This document shows, piece after piece, positions 19,446 to 28,757 of a DNA stretch of 64,000 bases; positions within the stretch are counted from its first letter, which is position 1, and each line of letters starts with the position of its first letter. The notes under the pieces are model-generated. The model was given only the letters and a program-made list of their open reading frames with translations. It was not told the origin of the DNA and did no database searches. Position numbers and translations under genes: made by a program. The stretch is from assembly GCA_963831645.1 (NCBI GenBank), contig CAWHQZ010000017.1, positions 248,001 to 312,000 on the forward strand, in the 5' to 3' direction. Source of the DNA: CAWHQZ01 sp963831645. GTDB taxonomy: Bacteria > Pseudomonadota > Alphaproteobacteria > Rhizobiales > Aestuariivirgaceae.

Positions 19446-20204
19446 ATGTCACTGACGGAAGCCGCCGTGCTGTTCGCGGCCGGCATCCTGGCGGGGCTGA
19501 TCAACGCACTCGCCGGAGGCGCAGGCTTTCTCGCATTCCCTGCTCTGCTCGCCACCGGCTTGTCCCCGATTGTCGCCAATGCCTCGACCTTCGTGGCGCT
19601 GATGCCTGCCAACCTGGTGGGCTCCGCGGCCAACCTTCACGATTTGGGCAAGGCCCAACATTCCCTGGCCGTCCGCGCAGCCATGGCCGTGCTTGGCGGA
19701 AGCCTGGGCTCGCTTCTTCTCATCCGGGTGGGTGGCGAGGGGTTCCGGCTCGCGGTGCCCTGGCTGCTTCTCGTCGCGACGGTCCTGTTTGCCGTCGGCC
19801 CGCGCGCCAAGGCGTGGCTCGAAGACCGTCACGGTTTTGATGGCTCCAACCATCCCTTCCTTCTCTATGCATTCGAGCTCGTGATCTGCATCTATGGCGG
19901 GTTTTTCGGCCTCGGCATGGGCATCGTCATGTTGGCGGTTTACGCCCTTCTGGGTCAGGAAGACCTGAACGCCGCCAACGCCATCAAGAACCTGGTTGTA
20001 ACCATCGTGACCGTGATCGGCATTGTCCTGTTCTGGTGGCAGGACCTGATTGCCTGGCTGCCTGCCACGGTGATGGCCGGGGGAGCTGCGCTTGGCGGCT
20101 TCGTCAGCGTCCAGGCAGGCCACCTGGCGCCCCGCCCGCTGCTGCGCGGCGGCATTCTGATCTGGGCGGTTCTTTTGAGCGGATATGCCTTTCTCAAGGA
20201 TTGA
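19446..20204 (+). CDS. TSUP-family (TauE/SafE-like) permease
   Basis: This 252-residue protein has about eight hydrophobic segments with two parallel repeats. Each begins with a glycine-rich GGAGFLAFPALL or GGFFGLGMGIVMLAVY motif, the latter typical of TSUP. Members export sulfite, sulfoacetate or other anions, or import organosulfur compounds, through the inner membrane. No sulfur-metabolism gene is directly adjacent, so the substrate is open. It converges on the EamA gene, with a gap of about 25 bases between the two stops. Confidence 0.85.
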   Translation: MSLTEAAVLFAAGILAGLINALAGGAGFLAFPALLATGLSPIVANASTFVALMPANLVGSAANLHDLGKAQHSLAVRAAMAVLGGSLGSLLLIRVGGEGFRLAVPWLLLVATVLFAVGPRAKAWLEDRHGFDGSNHPFLLYAFELVICIYGGFFGLGMGIVMLAVYALLGQEDLNAANAIKNLVVTIVTVIGIVLFWWQDLIAWLPATVMAGGAALGGFVSVQAGHLAPRPLLRGGILIWAVLLSGYAFLKD

Positions 20205-20228
20205 GATGTAGCGATCGATGCCGTGCAT

Positions 20229-21109
20229 CTACTGCGCTCGCCGGCGCGCGAGGAATGCTTCGCGGAAAATCGCGTACATCCCGGACGCCACGATGAGGAG
20301 GATCCCGATCCCGCCACCGCGTCCGGCTTCTCGCCGAAGACGATGGCGCCGGAGAGCAGCGACCAGAGCACGACGGTGTAGCGAAACGGCGCCGAGGATG
20401 GAATGGAAGCGAAACGCAGCGTCTTCACCATGAAGTAGTAGCCGAGCGCCAGGAAACCGCCCGCCGCCGCGAGGCACGCGGTCTGAGTGGCCGAAGGCAT
20501 GCGCAGGCCGCCCTCGAACAGGCTGAGGACCCAGGCGCCCGAGAGCACAAAGAGGCCGTTGGCCAGCGCCACCACGAGCACTGCGATGCTGCCGTGAATG
20601 CGGCGGGTGACGACATCGCGCAGGGCGATCGTCAGCACCATCACCATCGCGATGACGCCTACTCCTTCGACGTTGCCCGCCGGTCTGACGATCAGCAGGA
20701 CACCGAGGAAGCCGATCAGAATCGCAGTGGTCCGACGCCAGCCGATGCGTTCATTGAGAAATATGGCCGCCAGACCCGTGGACACCAGGGGCGCCGCCTG
20801 GGTGATCGTCGTGAGCTCGGCGATCGGCATGATGACCAGAGCGGAGATGAAGAGCAGCGTGGCGGCGGTATCGAGCAGGGCCCTGAGCGCCACGCGGCCG
20901 GAAAACATGTGCGGCAGTTGCGCCGCAGCGCCGCTCCAGACGACGGCAACCATGATCAGCAAGCAGGCGAACAGGCCGCGAACGAATATCAGGGTGCTGA
21001 CCGGAAGCTCGCCGCCGAGCAGTTTTACGAGCGTGTCATTGGCGGTGAATGCCGCCATTGCCACGGCCATGTAGAGGCCGCCCCTGACGGCATCCTGTTC
21101 GGGAAGCAC
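20229..21109 (-). CDS. EamA/DMT-family permease, one frameshift
   Basis: The product is about 293 residues after adding one missing base in a G-run near 20315. It has about ten hydrophobic segments in two EamA repeats, each about 130 residues: FTANDTLVKLLGGELPVSTLIFVRG and ALGYYFMVKTLRFASIPSSAPFRYTVVLWSLL. The two reading frames rejoin at GIGILLIVASGMYAIFREAFLARR at the end. The family exports or imports metabolites such as amino acids; no substrate is evident. It is upstream of no clear partner; moaA begins 17 bases further up on the same strand. Confidence 0.82.
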
Positions 21110-21125
21110 GGGAAAGAGGTGGCGG

Positions 21126-22148
21126 TCAGCCGCCGGTGACGCTCATATGGCGGGAGAGGGCCGGCTTGGCATGGTGCCGGTCGATCACGAAGTCGTGGCC
21201 TTTGGGCTTGCGGCTGATGGCCTCGGTGATGGCGGCATGGAGCAGGGCATCATCGTCGGAAAGCCGGATCGGCGCCCTGAGGTCGGCGGCGTCCTCCTGG
21301 CCGAGGCACATATAAAGGGTTCCCGTGCAGGTCAGCCGCACCCGGTTGCAGCTTTCGCAGAAATTGTGGGTCAGCGGCGTAATGAAGCCGAGCCGCCCTC
21401 CGGTTTCACGGACCCGCACATAGCGCGCCGGGCCTCCGGTCCGGTAGGCGATGTCGTCGAGCGTGAAATGCTCCATGAGCCGGCCCCGGACGACGGACAG
21501 GGGCAGGTACTGGTGCGTCCGGTCACCGTCGATGTCGCCGAGCGGCATGGTTTCGATCAGCGTCAGGTCCATGCCCGCTCCGTGACACCAGCGCAGCATG
21601 TCCTCGATCTCGCCCTCATTGACGTCTCGGAGCGCCACCATGTTGATCTTGACCTGAAGACCGGCCCTTTGCGCCGCGGCGATGCCGCCCAGGACTTTCG
21701 CGAGGTCGCCCCACCGGGTGATGGCCTTGAACTTCGCGGCCTCGCGGGTGTCGAGCGAGACGTTGATGCGCCGGACGCCGTATTGGGCCAGCTCGCCAGC
21801 ATAACGCTCGAGCTGGCTGCCGTTGGTGGTGAGGGTGAGCTCGTCCACGGCCCCTGACGCGAGATGGCGCGACAGTGAGCCGATCAGCTTCATGATGCCG
21901 CGCCGCACCAGAGGCTCTCCGCCGGTCAGCCTGAGCTTCTTGACGCCGCGAAGCACGAACGCCGATGCGACACGGTCGAGCTCCTCGAGCGTCAGGATGT
22001 CCTTCTTGGGCAGGAAGGACATGTCTTCCGCCATGCAGTAGACGCACCGGAAATCGCATCGGTCGGTCACCGAGACGCGCAGATAGCTGATCGCGCGGCC
22101 GAACGGGTCGACCAGATGCTCGCTCGCCGGGGCGGGACGGATGTTCAC
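21126..22148 (-). CDS. moaA: GTP 3',8-cyclase
   Basis: This 340-residue radical-SAM enzyme has the CDFRCVYC cluster motif (the Cys-x3-Cys-x2-Cys form), LTGGEPLVRRG, SLDTREAAKF, and the second-cluster cysteines CESCNRVRLTCTG near residue 270. It ends with the VTGG Gly-Gly tail known for MoaA. It converts GTP to cyclic 3',8-dihydro-GTP in molybdenum cofactor biosynthesis. I chose GTG at 22148 (VNIRPAPASEHLVDPFGR) because the in-frame residues further upstream are unlike MoaA. No other mo-cofactor gene is adjacent. Confidence 0.94.
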   Translation of the reverse strand: MNIRPAPASEHLVDPFGRAISYLRVSVTDRCDFRCVYCMAEDMSFLPKKDILTLEELDRVASAFVLRGVKKLRLTGGEPLVRRGIMKLIGSLSRHLASGAVDELTLTTNGSQLERYAGELAQYGVRRINVSLDTREAAKFKAITRWGDLAKVLGGIAAAQRAGLQVKINMVALRDVNEGEIEDMLRWCHGAGMDLTLIETMPLGDIDGDRTHQYLPLSVVRGRLMEHFTLDDIAYRTGGPARYVRVRETGGRLGFITPLTHNFCESCNRVRLTCTGTLYMCLGQEDAADLRAPIRLSDDDALLHAAITEAISRKPKGHDFVIDRHHAKPALSRHMSVTGG

Positions 22149-22499
22149 AAGTCTGGCTTCTTTCTGGTCTGTTTGTGCTCGGGCGTCGGCTTCAGATCGT
22201 CGCCGCCAAGTTCTATACAATAGCGCTTTTCGGGAAACGATCAAAATGACACAGGCTCATGAGCGCGAGAGCTCACCGCCACCGGCAACCGCAAGCTCAC
22301 CGGCTTTCCGTACGGACCCGGGCACCTGATCGTGCCTGCGTCAAAGCGCAGGCGCGTGCGCCTTGCCTGATCCGGCAGCGCCGGCGGCGCATGCATTTTG
22401 CACCTATCAATTTACCCGGGCGCGCATATCATCGCGGTTGCCTGCGCCGGTCATGGCTATGCCGCACCGGCGCAACGGACAGGGAAGGATTTGCGGGAG
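22149..22499. other. non-coding gap between moaA and the PotA-like gene
   Basis: The 351 bases between divergent genes hold no convincing gene. A short open frame of 27 codons starts at 22246 but has no known pattern. A TATACAAT box around 22214-22221 could be a minus-10 element for a rightward transcript. A purine-rich AGGGAAGGA sequence just before 22500 serves the ATPase gene. Confidence 0.3.
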
Positions 22500-23615
22500 A
22501 TGTCGTCAGCTCCGCCGGCGGGCCAGCCGATGGTTCGCTTCGTGGATGTGCAGAAGAGCTATGACGGCGAAGTCCTGGTCGTCAAGAATCTCAATCTCGA
22601 TATCGTCAAGGGTGAGTTCGTGACCATGCTGGGGCCTTCGGGTTCCGGCAAGACCACTACGCTGATGATGCTGGCCGGTTTCGAGCCCGCCACCAATGGC
22701 GAGATCTTCCTCAAGGGCAAGCCCATCAACAAGGTGCCGCCGCACAAGCGCGGCATCGGCATGGTGTTCCAGAACTATGCGCTCTTTCCGCATATGACCG
22801 TGTACGAGAATCTGGCTTTTCCGCTGCAGGTTCGCAGCATGAGCAGGACGGAGATCGAGGACCGGGTAAAGCGGGTTCTCCACATGGTCGAGCTGCCTGC
22901 CTTCGGCAACCGGCGGCCGGCGCAGCTCTCCGGCGGTCAGCAGCAGCGGATCGCGGTGGCCCGGGCGCTCGTTTTCGACCCCGATCTCGTTCTCATGGAC
23001 GAGCCCCTGGGCGCGCTCGACAAGCAATTGCGCGAGCAGATGCAATACGAGATCAAGCACCTGCATGAACAGCTGGCCGTTACCGTGGTCTACGTGACAC
23101 ACGATCAGGGCGAGGCGCTCACCATGTCCGACCGCATTGCGGTGTTCAAGGATGGCGTCGTGCAGCAGCTCTCCACTCCCGATGAGTTGTACGAACGGCC
23201 GCAGAACTCGTTCGTCGCGCAGTTCATCGGCGAGAACAACCGCCTGAGCGGCACCGTCAGCGAGCTGGACGGCAACGGCTCGTGCACGGTGCGGCTCGAT
23301 ACCGGCGATCTCATCCATGCCTCGGCGATCAATGTCGGCGGTCGGGGAGCGCGCACGCTGCTGTCGCTGCGCCCGGAACGGGTGATCATCAACCCGGCGA
23401 ACGGCGTGCTCGCCAATATTCTCGACGGCCGGATCGAAGAGATCATCTATCTCGGCGACCATATCCGCGCCCGCCTTGCCGTCGCCGGCCATCATGACTT
23501 CATCGTCAAGGTGCCCAACAGCACCGGCCGCAGCGCCTTCAGGGAAGGAGTGACCGTCAAGGTCGGCTGGTCGGCCGAGGACTGTCGCGCCCTTGACCAT
23601 ACCGATCTTCACTGA
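22500..23615 (+). CDS. ABC transporter ATP-binding protein (PotA-like)
   Basis: This 371-residue ATPase has Walker A GPSGSGKTTT, Q-loop FQNYALFPHM, signature LSGGQQQRIA, Walker B VLMDEPLGALD, and H-loop THD. A C-terminal OB-like TOBE domain (about residues 250-371) is as in PotA, the spermidine/putrescine importer. The protein energises an importer at the inner membrane. There is no permease or binding protein in the window, so it is an orphan ATPase that must work with components elsewhere. The start at 22500 has an upstream AGGGAAGGA site. Confidence 0.9.
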   Translation: MSSAPPAGQPMVRFVDVQKSYDGEVLVVKNLNLDIVKGEFVTMLGPSGSGKTTTLMMLAGFEPATNGEIFLKGKPINKVPPHKRGIGMVFQNYALFPHMTVYENLAFPLQVRSMSRTEIEDRVKRVLHMVELPAFGNRRPAQLSGGQQQRIAVARALVFDPDLVLMDEPLGALDKQLREQMQYEIKHLHEQLAVTVVYVTHDQGEALTMSDRIAVFKDGVVQQLSTPDELYERPQNSFVAQFIGENNRLSGTVSELDGNGSCTVRLDTGDLIHASAINVGGRGARTLLSLRPERVIINPANGVLANILDGRIEEIIYLGDHIRARLAVAGHHDFIVKVPNSTGRSAFREGVTVKVGWSAEDCRALDHTDLH

Positions 23616-23678
23616 GTTGCAGCGACAGGCGCCTGCCAAGAAACTTGACGGCGATTGCGGCGCACGGGACAGTGCGCC

Positions 23679-24428
23679 ATGCGCGGCGCTGGAAATTCTC
23701 ATCTGAGAGGCTGGTCGGCCATACGGCGGGTCGCGGCACTCATGCTTGTCATCGCCTCGGGTCTGCTGACGGTCACGCCTGCCGCCGCCCAGACCAGGAC
23801 CGGTTCCAGCTTTGATGTCGATCTGGCGCTGGTGCTGGCGGTCGATTGCTCGTTCAGCGTCGATGCGACGGAATTCCGCCTGCAGATGCAGGGCCTCGGC
23901 CGGGCATTTCGACGGCCGGAAATTCACCAGGCCATTGCCAGTGGCCAGTTCGGCAAGGTGGTCATTTCGGTGTTCCAGTGGTCGGATGACCGCAGCCAGC
24001 TGATCGTCGTGCCGTGGACGATCATCGATGGTCCGCAGTCGGCGCTGGCGCTGGCCGACATTCTTGAAACCATGCCGCGGCGGCTCGCCGAAGGCGGCAC
24101 ATCGATCTCCAGCGCCATGCGCTTCGCCGCAGCGATGCTGCAAGCCGCGCCGTTCACGACCTCACGCCGGGTCATGGATATCTCCTCCGACGGCCGCAAC
24201 AACATCGGCATCGCCACCGACCGGGTGCGCAACGAGATCGCGCGGCGCAACATCACCATCAACGGTCTGGTAATCATCAACGAGTGGCCCACGCTCGACA
24301 AATACTTCGAGCAGCAGGTGATCGGCGGCCCCGGCCATTTCGTGATGATCGCCAATGACTATATTTCCTACGCCGAAGCGATTTTCCGCAAACTGCTGCG
24401 CGAGATCACCGGGCCCGGCATCTCCTGA
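23679..24428 (+). CDS. DUF1194 (von Willebrand A-like) secreted protein, copy 3
   Basis: This 249-residue protein has a long leader with hydrophobic stretch LMLVIASGLLTVTPAAAQ, then the VWA-like domain: DCSFSVDATEF (MIDAS), GGTSISSAMRFA, and DISSDGRNN. The last differs from the DVSGDGRNN of the other copies by Ser for Gly. Its stop overlaps the ATG of the ornithine-cyclodeaminase gene in a TGATG junction, so the two are coupled. This is the only one of the four copies sitting directly beside a metabolic enzyme. Function unknown. Confidence 0.86.
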   Translation: MRGAGNSHLRGWSAIRRVAALMLVIASGLLTVTPAAAQTRTGSSFDVDLALVLAVDCSFSVDATEFRLQMQGLGRAFRRPEIHQAIASGQFGKVVISVFQWSDDRSQLIVVPWTIIDGPQSALALADILETMPRRLAEGGTSISSAMRFAAAMLQAAPFTTSRRVMDISSDGRNNIGIATDRVRNEIARRNITINGLVIINEWPTLDKYFEQQVIGGPGHFVMIANDYISYAEAIFRKLLREITGPGIS

Positions 24429-25363
24429 TGCGCATTGTGTCGGCCGCCGAGGTGCATCGCATCTGCGACTGGCATCGGCTCGTGGACGCCCTGATGGATG
24501 CCCATCGCGGACCGACGCCCCTGGTGGACCGTTCCGAGTTGCACGCCGCAGAGGGAGAGGCGCGCGCCACGTTTCTCAACCTTCCCGCCTGGCAGCCCGG
24601 TCTCGCCATGGGCACAAAAGTGGTGACCGTGATGCCTGCCAATGCCGCCGCGCAGCCGGCTCTTCCGACGGTGCAGGCGGCCTACGTCCTGTGCGACGGG
24701 CAGTCCGGCACGCCGGTCGCCGTACTCGACGGCACGGCCATGACCTATCGCAAGACGGCCGCTGATTCCGCGTTGGGCGCACGGTTCCTTGCTCGCACGG
24801 ACGCGCGCGTCCTGTTGATGGTTGGGGCCGGCGCGCTGGCGCCCTATCTCATCGCCGCCCATCGCGCGGTCCGGCCGTCGATCGACGACGTCGTGGTCTG
24901 GAATCGCAACCACTCCAGGGCCGAACGACTGGCCCGCGACTGCGGCGGCAGGGCTGCCGGTGATCTGGAGGCTGCCGTGCGCGGGGCCGACATCGTCAGT
25001 TGCGCCACCTCATCGCGCCGGCCGCTCGTCCAGGGCGAGTGGCTGAAGGCGGGCGCGCACCTCGACCTTGTCGGCGCCTACACGCCCGATATGCGCGAAT
25101 GCGATGACGCCGCGGTGCTGAGGGCCCGCCTCTTCGTCGACAGCAGGTGGTTCGCCATCGACCGGCCGGGCGATCTCGCCGATCCCATTCGCCGCGGCAT
25201 CGTCGCGCGCGAGAAGGTCGAGGCCGACCTTTTCGAGCTTTGCGCCACGGGCCTCGCACGGCCGCGCACGGCGGACGACATAACGCTGTTCAAGAACGGC
25301 GGCGGGGCCCATCTCGACCTGTTCACAGCGATGTATATCTGGCGCGACCTTTCCGGTTCATGA
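24428..25363 (+). CDS. ornithine cyclodeaminase/mu-crystallin family enzyme
   Basis: This 311-residue NAD(P)-binding protein has the family Lys in GTKVVTVMP near residue 60, the DGTAMTYRKTAADSALGARFLAR segment, a Rossmann glycine-rich GAGALAPYLIAAH near residue 135, DLVGAYTPDMRE, and LFKNGGGAHLDL at the end. Such enzymes cyclise ornithine to proline or reduce cyclic imino acids/ketimines; the exact substrate is not predictable. It is embedded in a co-directional cluster with ATGA overlaps on both sides, next to the OYE-type flavoenzyme. Confidence 0.88.
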   Translation: MRIVSAAEVHRICDWHRLVDALMDAHRGPTPLVDRSELHAAEGEARATFLNLPAWQPGLAMGTKVVTVMPANAAAQPALPTVQAAYVLCDGQSGTPVAVLDGTAMTYRKTAADSALGARFLARTDARVLLMVGAGALAPYLIAAHRAVRPSIDDVVVWNRNHSRAERLARDCGGRAAGDLEAAVRGADIVSCATSSRRPLVQGEWLKAGAHLDLVGAYTPDMRECDDAAVLRARLFVDSRWFAIDRPGDLADPIRRGIVAREKVEADLFELCATGLARPRTADDITLFKNGGGAHLDLFTAMYIWRDLSGS

Positions 25364-27342
25364 GCGAAGCCTTCCCCCATCTCTTTCAGCCCCTGAAGCT
25401 GCGTCATGTGACGCTGCGCAACCGCATCGTGTTCGGCGCCCACACCGCCAACATGGCCGAGCAGGGCCTGCCCGGGGATCGCCACCTCGCCTACTACGAA
25501 GAGCGCGCCCGCGGCGGCGCCGCCATGATCGTGGTCGAGCCGGTTCCCGTGCATCGCACTGCAGTGCTGACGCGCGGCAACTTCCGGCACTCCGATGATG
25601 CAGTGATCCCGCATTTCCGGCGGGTCACCGAGGCGGTGCATCGACATGGCGCGGCGATTCTTCACCAGCTCTATCACGTCGGCCAGCACGGCGACTTCGA
25701 CAATTCCTTTGAGCCGAACTGGTCGCCTTCGGGGCTGCCGTCGTTCCACGATTCCGACGGCAGCCACGCGATGACCGAAACGGAGATCGAGGAAGTCGTT
25801 TCAGGTTTCGTCGCCGCCGCCCGGCGCGCGCAGGAATCGGGCTTCGACGGGGTGGAAATCTTCGCCGCCTACAACGCCATCATCGACCAGTTCTGGACGC
25901 CCTTCAACAACCGGCGCACCGACCGATGGGGCGGCGGGTTCGAAAATCGGATGCGTCTTTCCGCCGAAGTGCTCGGACGGATCCGCAGCACGGCCGGCGA
26001 AAACTTCATCGTCGGCCTCGCGGTCAGCCTCGATCCTTCCGTCAAGGCGTCGCTGTCGGTGGAAGAGATGCAGGAGATTCTGAGCTGGCACGACGAGCGC
26101 GGGCTCATGGACTACGTGACCTGCGGCACCGGCAGCTACTTCGATTTCACCGGTATCATGCCGAACGTCTTCTTTGCCGACAATCTGGGCGCCCCGTACG
26201 CCGAAGCGATCCGCAAGGTCGTGCGCCATGCCAGGGTGCAGGCGGAGAGCCACATTCGCACCCCGGCCAACGCCGACTACGTGATCGCCTCCGGCCAGGC
26301 CGACATGGTGTCGATCGTTCGCGGTCAGATCGCCGATCCGCATCTCGCCAACAAGGCGAAGATGAATCGCGCCGAGGACATCCGGCCGTGCTTGTCTTGC
26401 AACCAGATGTGCTGGGGCCGGCGCTATCGCGACTACTGGATTTCGTGCCTGATCAACCCTTCGGCCGGCCGGGAGTTCGAATGGGGAGGGGACCGCTTCA
26501 CTCCGGCGGAACGGCCGCGAACGGTGCTGGTGGTCGGGGGCGGCGTCGCCGGTCTGGAGGCGGCGCGGGTGGCGGCCGAACGCGGCCATCGGGTGACGCT
26601 CGTCGAGGCCTCCGAGCGGTTGGGCGGCCAGTTCCGCCTTGCCGGCCTGCAGCCGCGCCGCAGGCAGATCCTCGATTTTCTCGAGTGGTACGAACGCCAG
26701 CTCGAGCGGCTTCAGGTGCGGGTGCTGCTCAATACGATCTGTGAGGCGGGCGATGTCGAAGGCTACGGCGCCGACGAAGTCGTGCTGGCCACCGGCTCGC
26801 AACCGGCGGGCAGAGGGTTCCAGCGGCTGCTGCCGCATGAGGACGAGCTGCCCGGCATCGAAAACGGCAATGTCCATAGTGCCGAGGATGTCATGGCGAG
26901 GCGGGCGCGCCCGGGCCGGCGGGTGATTGTCCTCGACGAGGGCGCCAACTGGAAGGGTGCGGGAACGGCGCTCTTTCTCGCCGAAGACGGCCATGAGATC
27001 ACGATCGTAACCCCAGCCGCCGCAGTGATGTCGGAAATGGCGCGCACCAATGCCGACGTTCAGCTCAGGCAGCGCCTGCGCCAGCTGGGCGGCCGGCTGA
27101 TCACCGAAGCCTATGTCGCTCGCTGGCACGGCGATCGGGCGACAGTCGTCGCCTTCGGCGCTCCTGCGGAAACCATCCTCGCCGACAGCCTTGTATTGGC
27201 GACCACCAACGAGGCGGATACTTCGCTTGCCGACGGCCTTGCGGGTCTGGCCCGTCCGTTTCGCAACGTCGGCGACTCGGTTGCTGCCCGCACGGCCGTG
27301 ATGGCGATCTATGAAGGGCGCAAGGCAGGAATGGCTTTGTAA
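25360..27342 (+). CDS. OYE-family FMN / 4Fe-4S / FAD oxidoreductase (2,4-dienoyl-CoA reductase-like)
   Basis: This 660-residue enzyme has an N-terminal TIM-barrel OYE domain (residues 1-340), a cysteine cluster CLSCNQMCWGRR...SCLINP for a 4Fe-4S centre near 345, and an FAD/NAD-binding half with GGGVAGLEAARVAAERG. This is the layout of DadH/trimethylamine dehydrogenase and bacterial dienoyl-CoA reductases. Members oxidise or demethylate amines (including betaine-type compounds) or reduce enoyl-CoAs. It is translationally coupled to the OCD gene (ATGA overlap). Which substrate it uses here is inferred only from context. Confidence 0.88.
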   Translation: MSEAFPHLFQPLKLRHVTLRNRIVFGAHTANMAEQGLPGDRHLAYYEERARGGAAMIVVEPVPVHRTAVLTRGNFRHSDDAVIPHFRRVTEAVHRHGAAILHQLYHVGQHGDFDNSFEPNWSPSGLPSFHDSDGSHAMTETEIEEVVSGFVAAARRAQESGFDGVEIFAAYNAIIDQFWTPFNNRRTDRWGGGFENRMRLSAEVLGRIRSTAGENFIVGLAVSLDPSVKASLSVEEMQEILSWHDERGLMDYVTCGTGSYFDFTGIMPNVFFADNLGAPYAEAIRKVVRHARVQAESHIRTPANADYVIASGQADMVSIVRGQIADPHLANKAKMNRAEDIRPCLSCNQMCWGRRYRDYWISCLINPSAGREFEWGGDRFTPAERPRTVLVVGGGVAGLEAARVAAERGHRVTLVEASERLGGQFRLAGLQPRRRQILDFLEWYERQLERLQVRVLLNTICEAGDVEGYGADEVVLATGSQPAGRGFQRLLPHEDELPGIENGNVHSAEDVMARRARPGRRVIVLDEGANWKGAGTALFLAEDGHEITIVTPAAAVMSEMARTNADVQLRQRLRQLGGRLITEAYVARWHGDRATVVAFGAPAETILADSLVLATTNEADTSLADGLAGLARPFRNVGDSVAARTAVMAIYEGRKAGMAL

Positions 27343-27408
27343 AGCTGACCCACCCCGACTCCCCCGCCCAGTCTTGACCTCCCCGCCTCGCCCCTCTACC
27401 GCAGAGCC

Positions 27409-28563
27409 GTGCAGCCGTTCTCCCTCAACGCCGTTCCGGAAATCATCTTTGGCCCCGGCAGGCTCGCCGAGCTCGGCGCCAGGGCGACCGCACTCGCCGG
27501 CCGGGGTGCTGCGGTGATGATCGTCGCCGATCCGGTGCTGACGAAGCTCGGCGCGACGACCCGTCTCGCAGGCGTGCTTCATGAGCATGGACATGAGGCA
27601 GCGGTCTTTGACCGTTTCAACGGAGAGCCGAAGTCATCCGACGTCGACGCGGCGTCCGAGATGGCGCGCATGGGCAAGGCCTGCTGCATCGTCGGGCTCG
27701 GCGGCGGATCGGCTCTCGACACGGCGAAACTCGTGGCTTGCTGCGCGGTGTCGGGCAAGCCCGCAGAGGCCTATCAGTTCTGTGAGCAACCACTCCCGGC
27801 AAGCCGCCTGCCGGTAATCTGCGTGCCCACGACCGCCGGCACGGGCTCGGAGGCAACCGCCACCTCGGTCTTCACGAATTCATCGGGCGTAAAGGCCTGG
27901 GCATGGGGCCCCGAGCTCAAGCCGCAGCTTGCGGTGCTCGATGCCACCCTCACGACGGGTATTCCTCGCCCGATTACCGTGGCGACCGGTCTCGACGCGC
28001 TCGTGCACGCGATCGAGGCTGCCACCAACCGCAATCGCACCGAGGCTGCGGATCTCTATTGCCACCGGGCCATTTCGCTGATCTCCGCCAACTTTGCGAA
28101 GCTGCTCCGCAATGGCGATGACCTGGATGCGCGCGGCGCCATGTTGCTTGCTTCGACCTATGCCGGCATCGGTATCGACAATTGCGGAACGGCAATCGCT
28201 CACAATATCTCGCACGCGCTGGCCGCGCTGGCCCCCATTCCCCATGGCCGCGCCACCGGGCTTGCCATGCTTGCCACCATGTCCTGGGTCGCGGAGGGAG
28301 CTCCCGGACCGTTCGCGGCCGTCGCACGCGCCATGGGCGAAGCACCCGATGCGAAGTCGGCGGTCGCCGCATTCGAGCATCTGGTGCGCTCCTCGGGCAT
28401 AAAAATTTCGCTGGCGGGCGAGGGTTTTGCTCTCGACCGGCCCGAGCTTCTGGCCGAACAGATGGCCGCGGCCGAAAACGCGCCGATGCGCAAGTCGACT
28501 GCTCGCGACGTCTCCGATCGTGATCTCCTCTGGCTTGCCCGGCAGGTGTACGCCCTTAACTGA
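27409..28563 (+). CDS. iron-type (group III) alcohol dehydrogenase
   Basis: This 384-residue enzyme has the NAD-binding GLGGGSALDTAKLV, PTTAGTGSEATATSVF, the iron-binding residues in the GIAIAHNISHAL..PHGRATGL region, and EAATNRNRTEAADLY. It interconverts an alcohol and an aldehyde, or is maleylacetate-reductase-like, in the cytosol. The start is a GTG at 27409; the 66-base gap to the previous gene has no separate terminator. In DMSP pathways an iron-type dehydrogenase (DddB) oxidises 3-hydroxypropionate, but assigning that role here is inference from neighbours only. Confidence 0.88.
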   Translation: MQPFSLNAVPEIIFGPGRLAELGARATALAGRGAAVMIVADPVLTKLGATTRLAGVLHEHGHEAAVFDRFNGEPKSSDVDAASEMARMGKACCIVGLGGGSALDTAKLVACCAVSGKPAEAYQFCEQPLPASRLPVICVPTTAGTGSEATATSVFTNSSGVKAWAWGPELKPQLAVLDATLTTGIPRPITVATGLDALVHAIEAATNRNRTEAADLYCHRAISLISANFAKLLRNGDDLDARGAMLLASTYAGIGIDNCGTAIAHNISHALAALAPIPHGRATGLAMLATMSWVAEGAPGPFAAVARAMGEAPDAKSAVAAFEHLVRSSGIKISLAGEGFALDRPELLAEQMAAAENAPMRKSTARDVSDRDLLWLARQVYALN

Positions 28564-28571
28564 CTGCTCTG

Positions 28572-28757
28572 ATGAAGATCACGGATATCGAAGTCACGCG
28601 GCACACGATTGCGCTCGAGCCGCCGTTTTGCCCGAGCTGGGACAGCCGCCCGGCCGACAAGTTTCACGCCCGCCAGGGCTGGCTCGACCTTGGCCAGGAG
28701 CCGGGCCTGGGCATCCGCTACGACGAGCAACTGCTCGAGAAGACGCGCGTTGCATGA
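28572..28757 (+). pseudogene. internally deleted enolase-superfamily (MR/MLE) mini-gene
   Basis: This 61-codon frame begins MKITDIEVTRHTIALEPPFCP, which is how a mandelate-racemase/muconate-lactonising-enzyme capping domain starts. It ends with QEPGLGIRYDEQLLEKTRVA, which resembles the C-terminus of the same superfamily (PGLGIEIDE...RY). The 350-odd residues between, including all catalytic lysines and metal acids, are missing, and the frame is kept across the junction near residue 31. It overlaps the next gene by ATGA, as a full-length gene would. It cannot be catalytic. Assembly collapse is an alternative to a real deletion. Confidence 0.7.

Noticed and set aside
22506..24143. 545-codon minus-strand open frame opposite the PotA-like and DUF1194 genes
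   Set aside because: It covers two well-supported plus-strand genes, and its residues show only the low-complexity Arg/His/Ala pattern of antisense translation.
25801..27594. 597-codon minus-strand open frame opposite the OYE and alcohol dehydrogenase genes
   Set aside because: Antisense shadow of two clear enzymes; no motifs or start signal.
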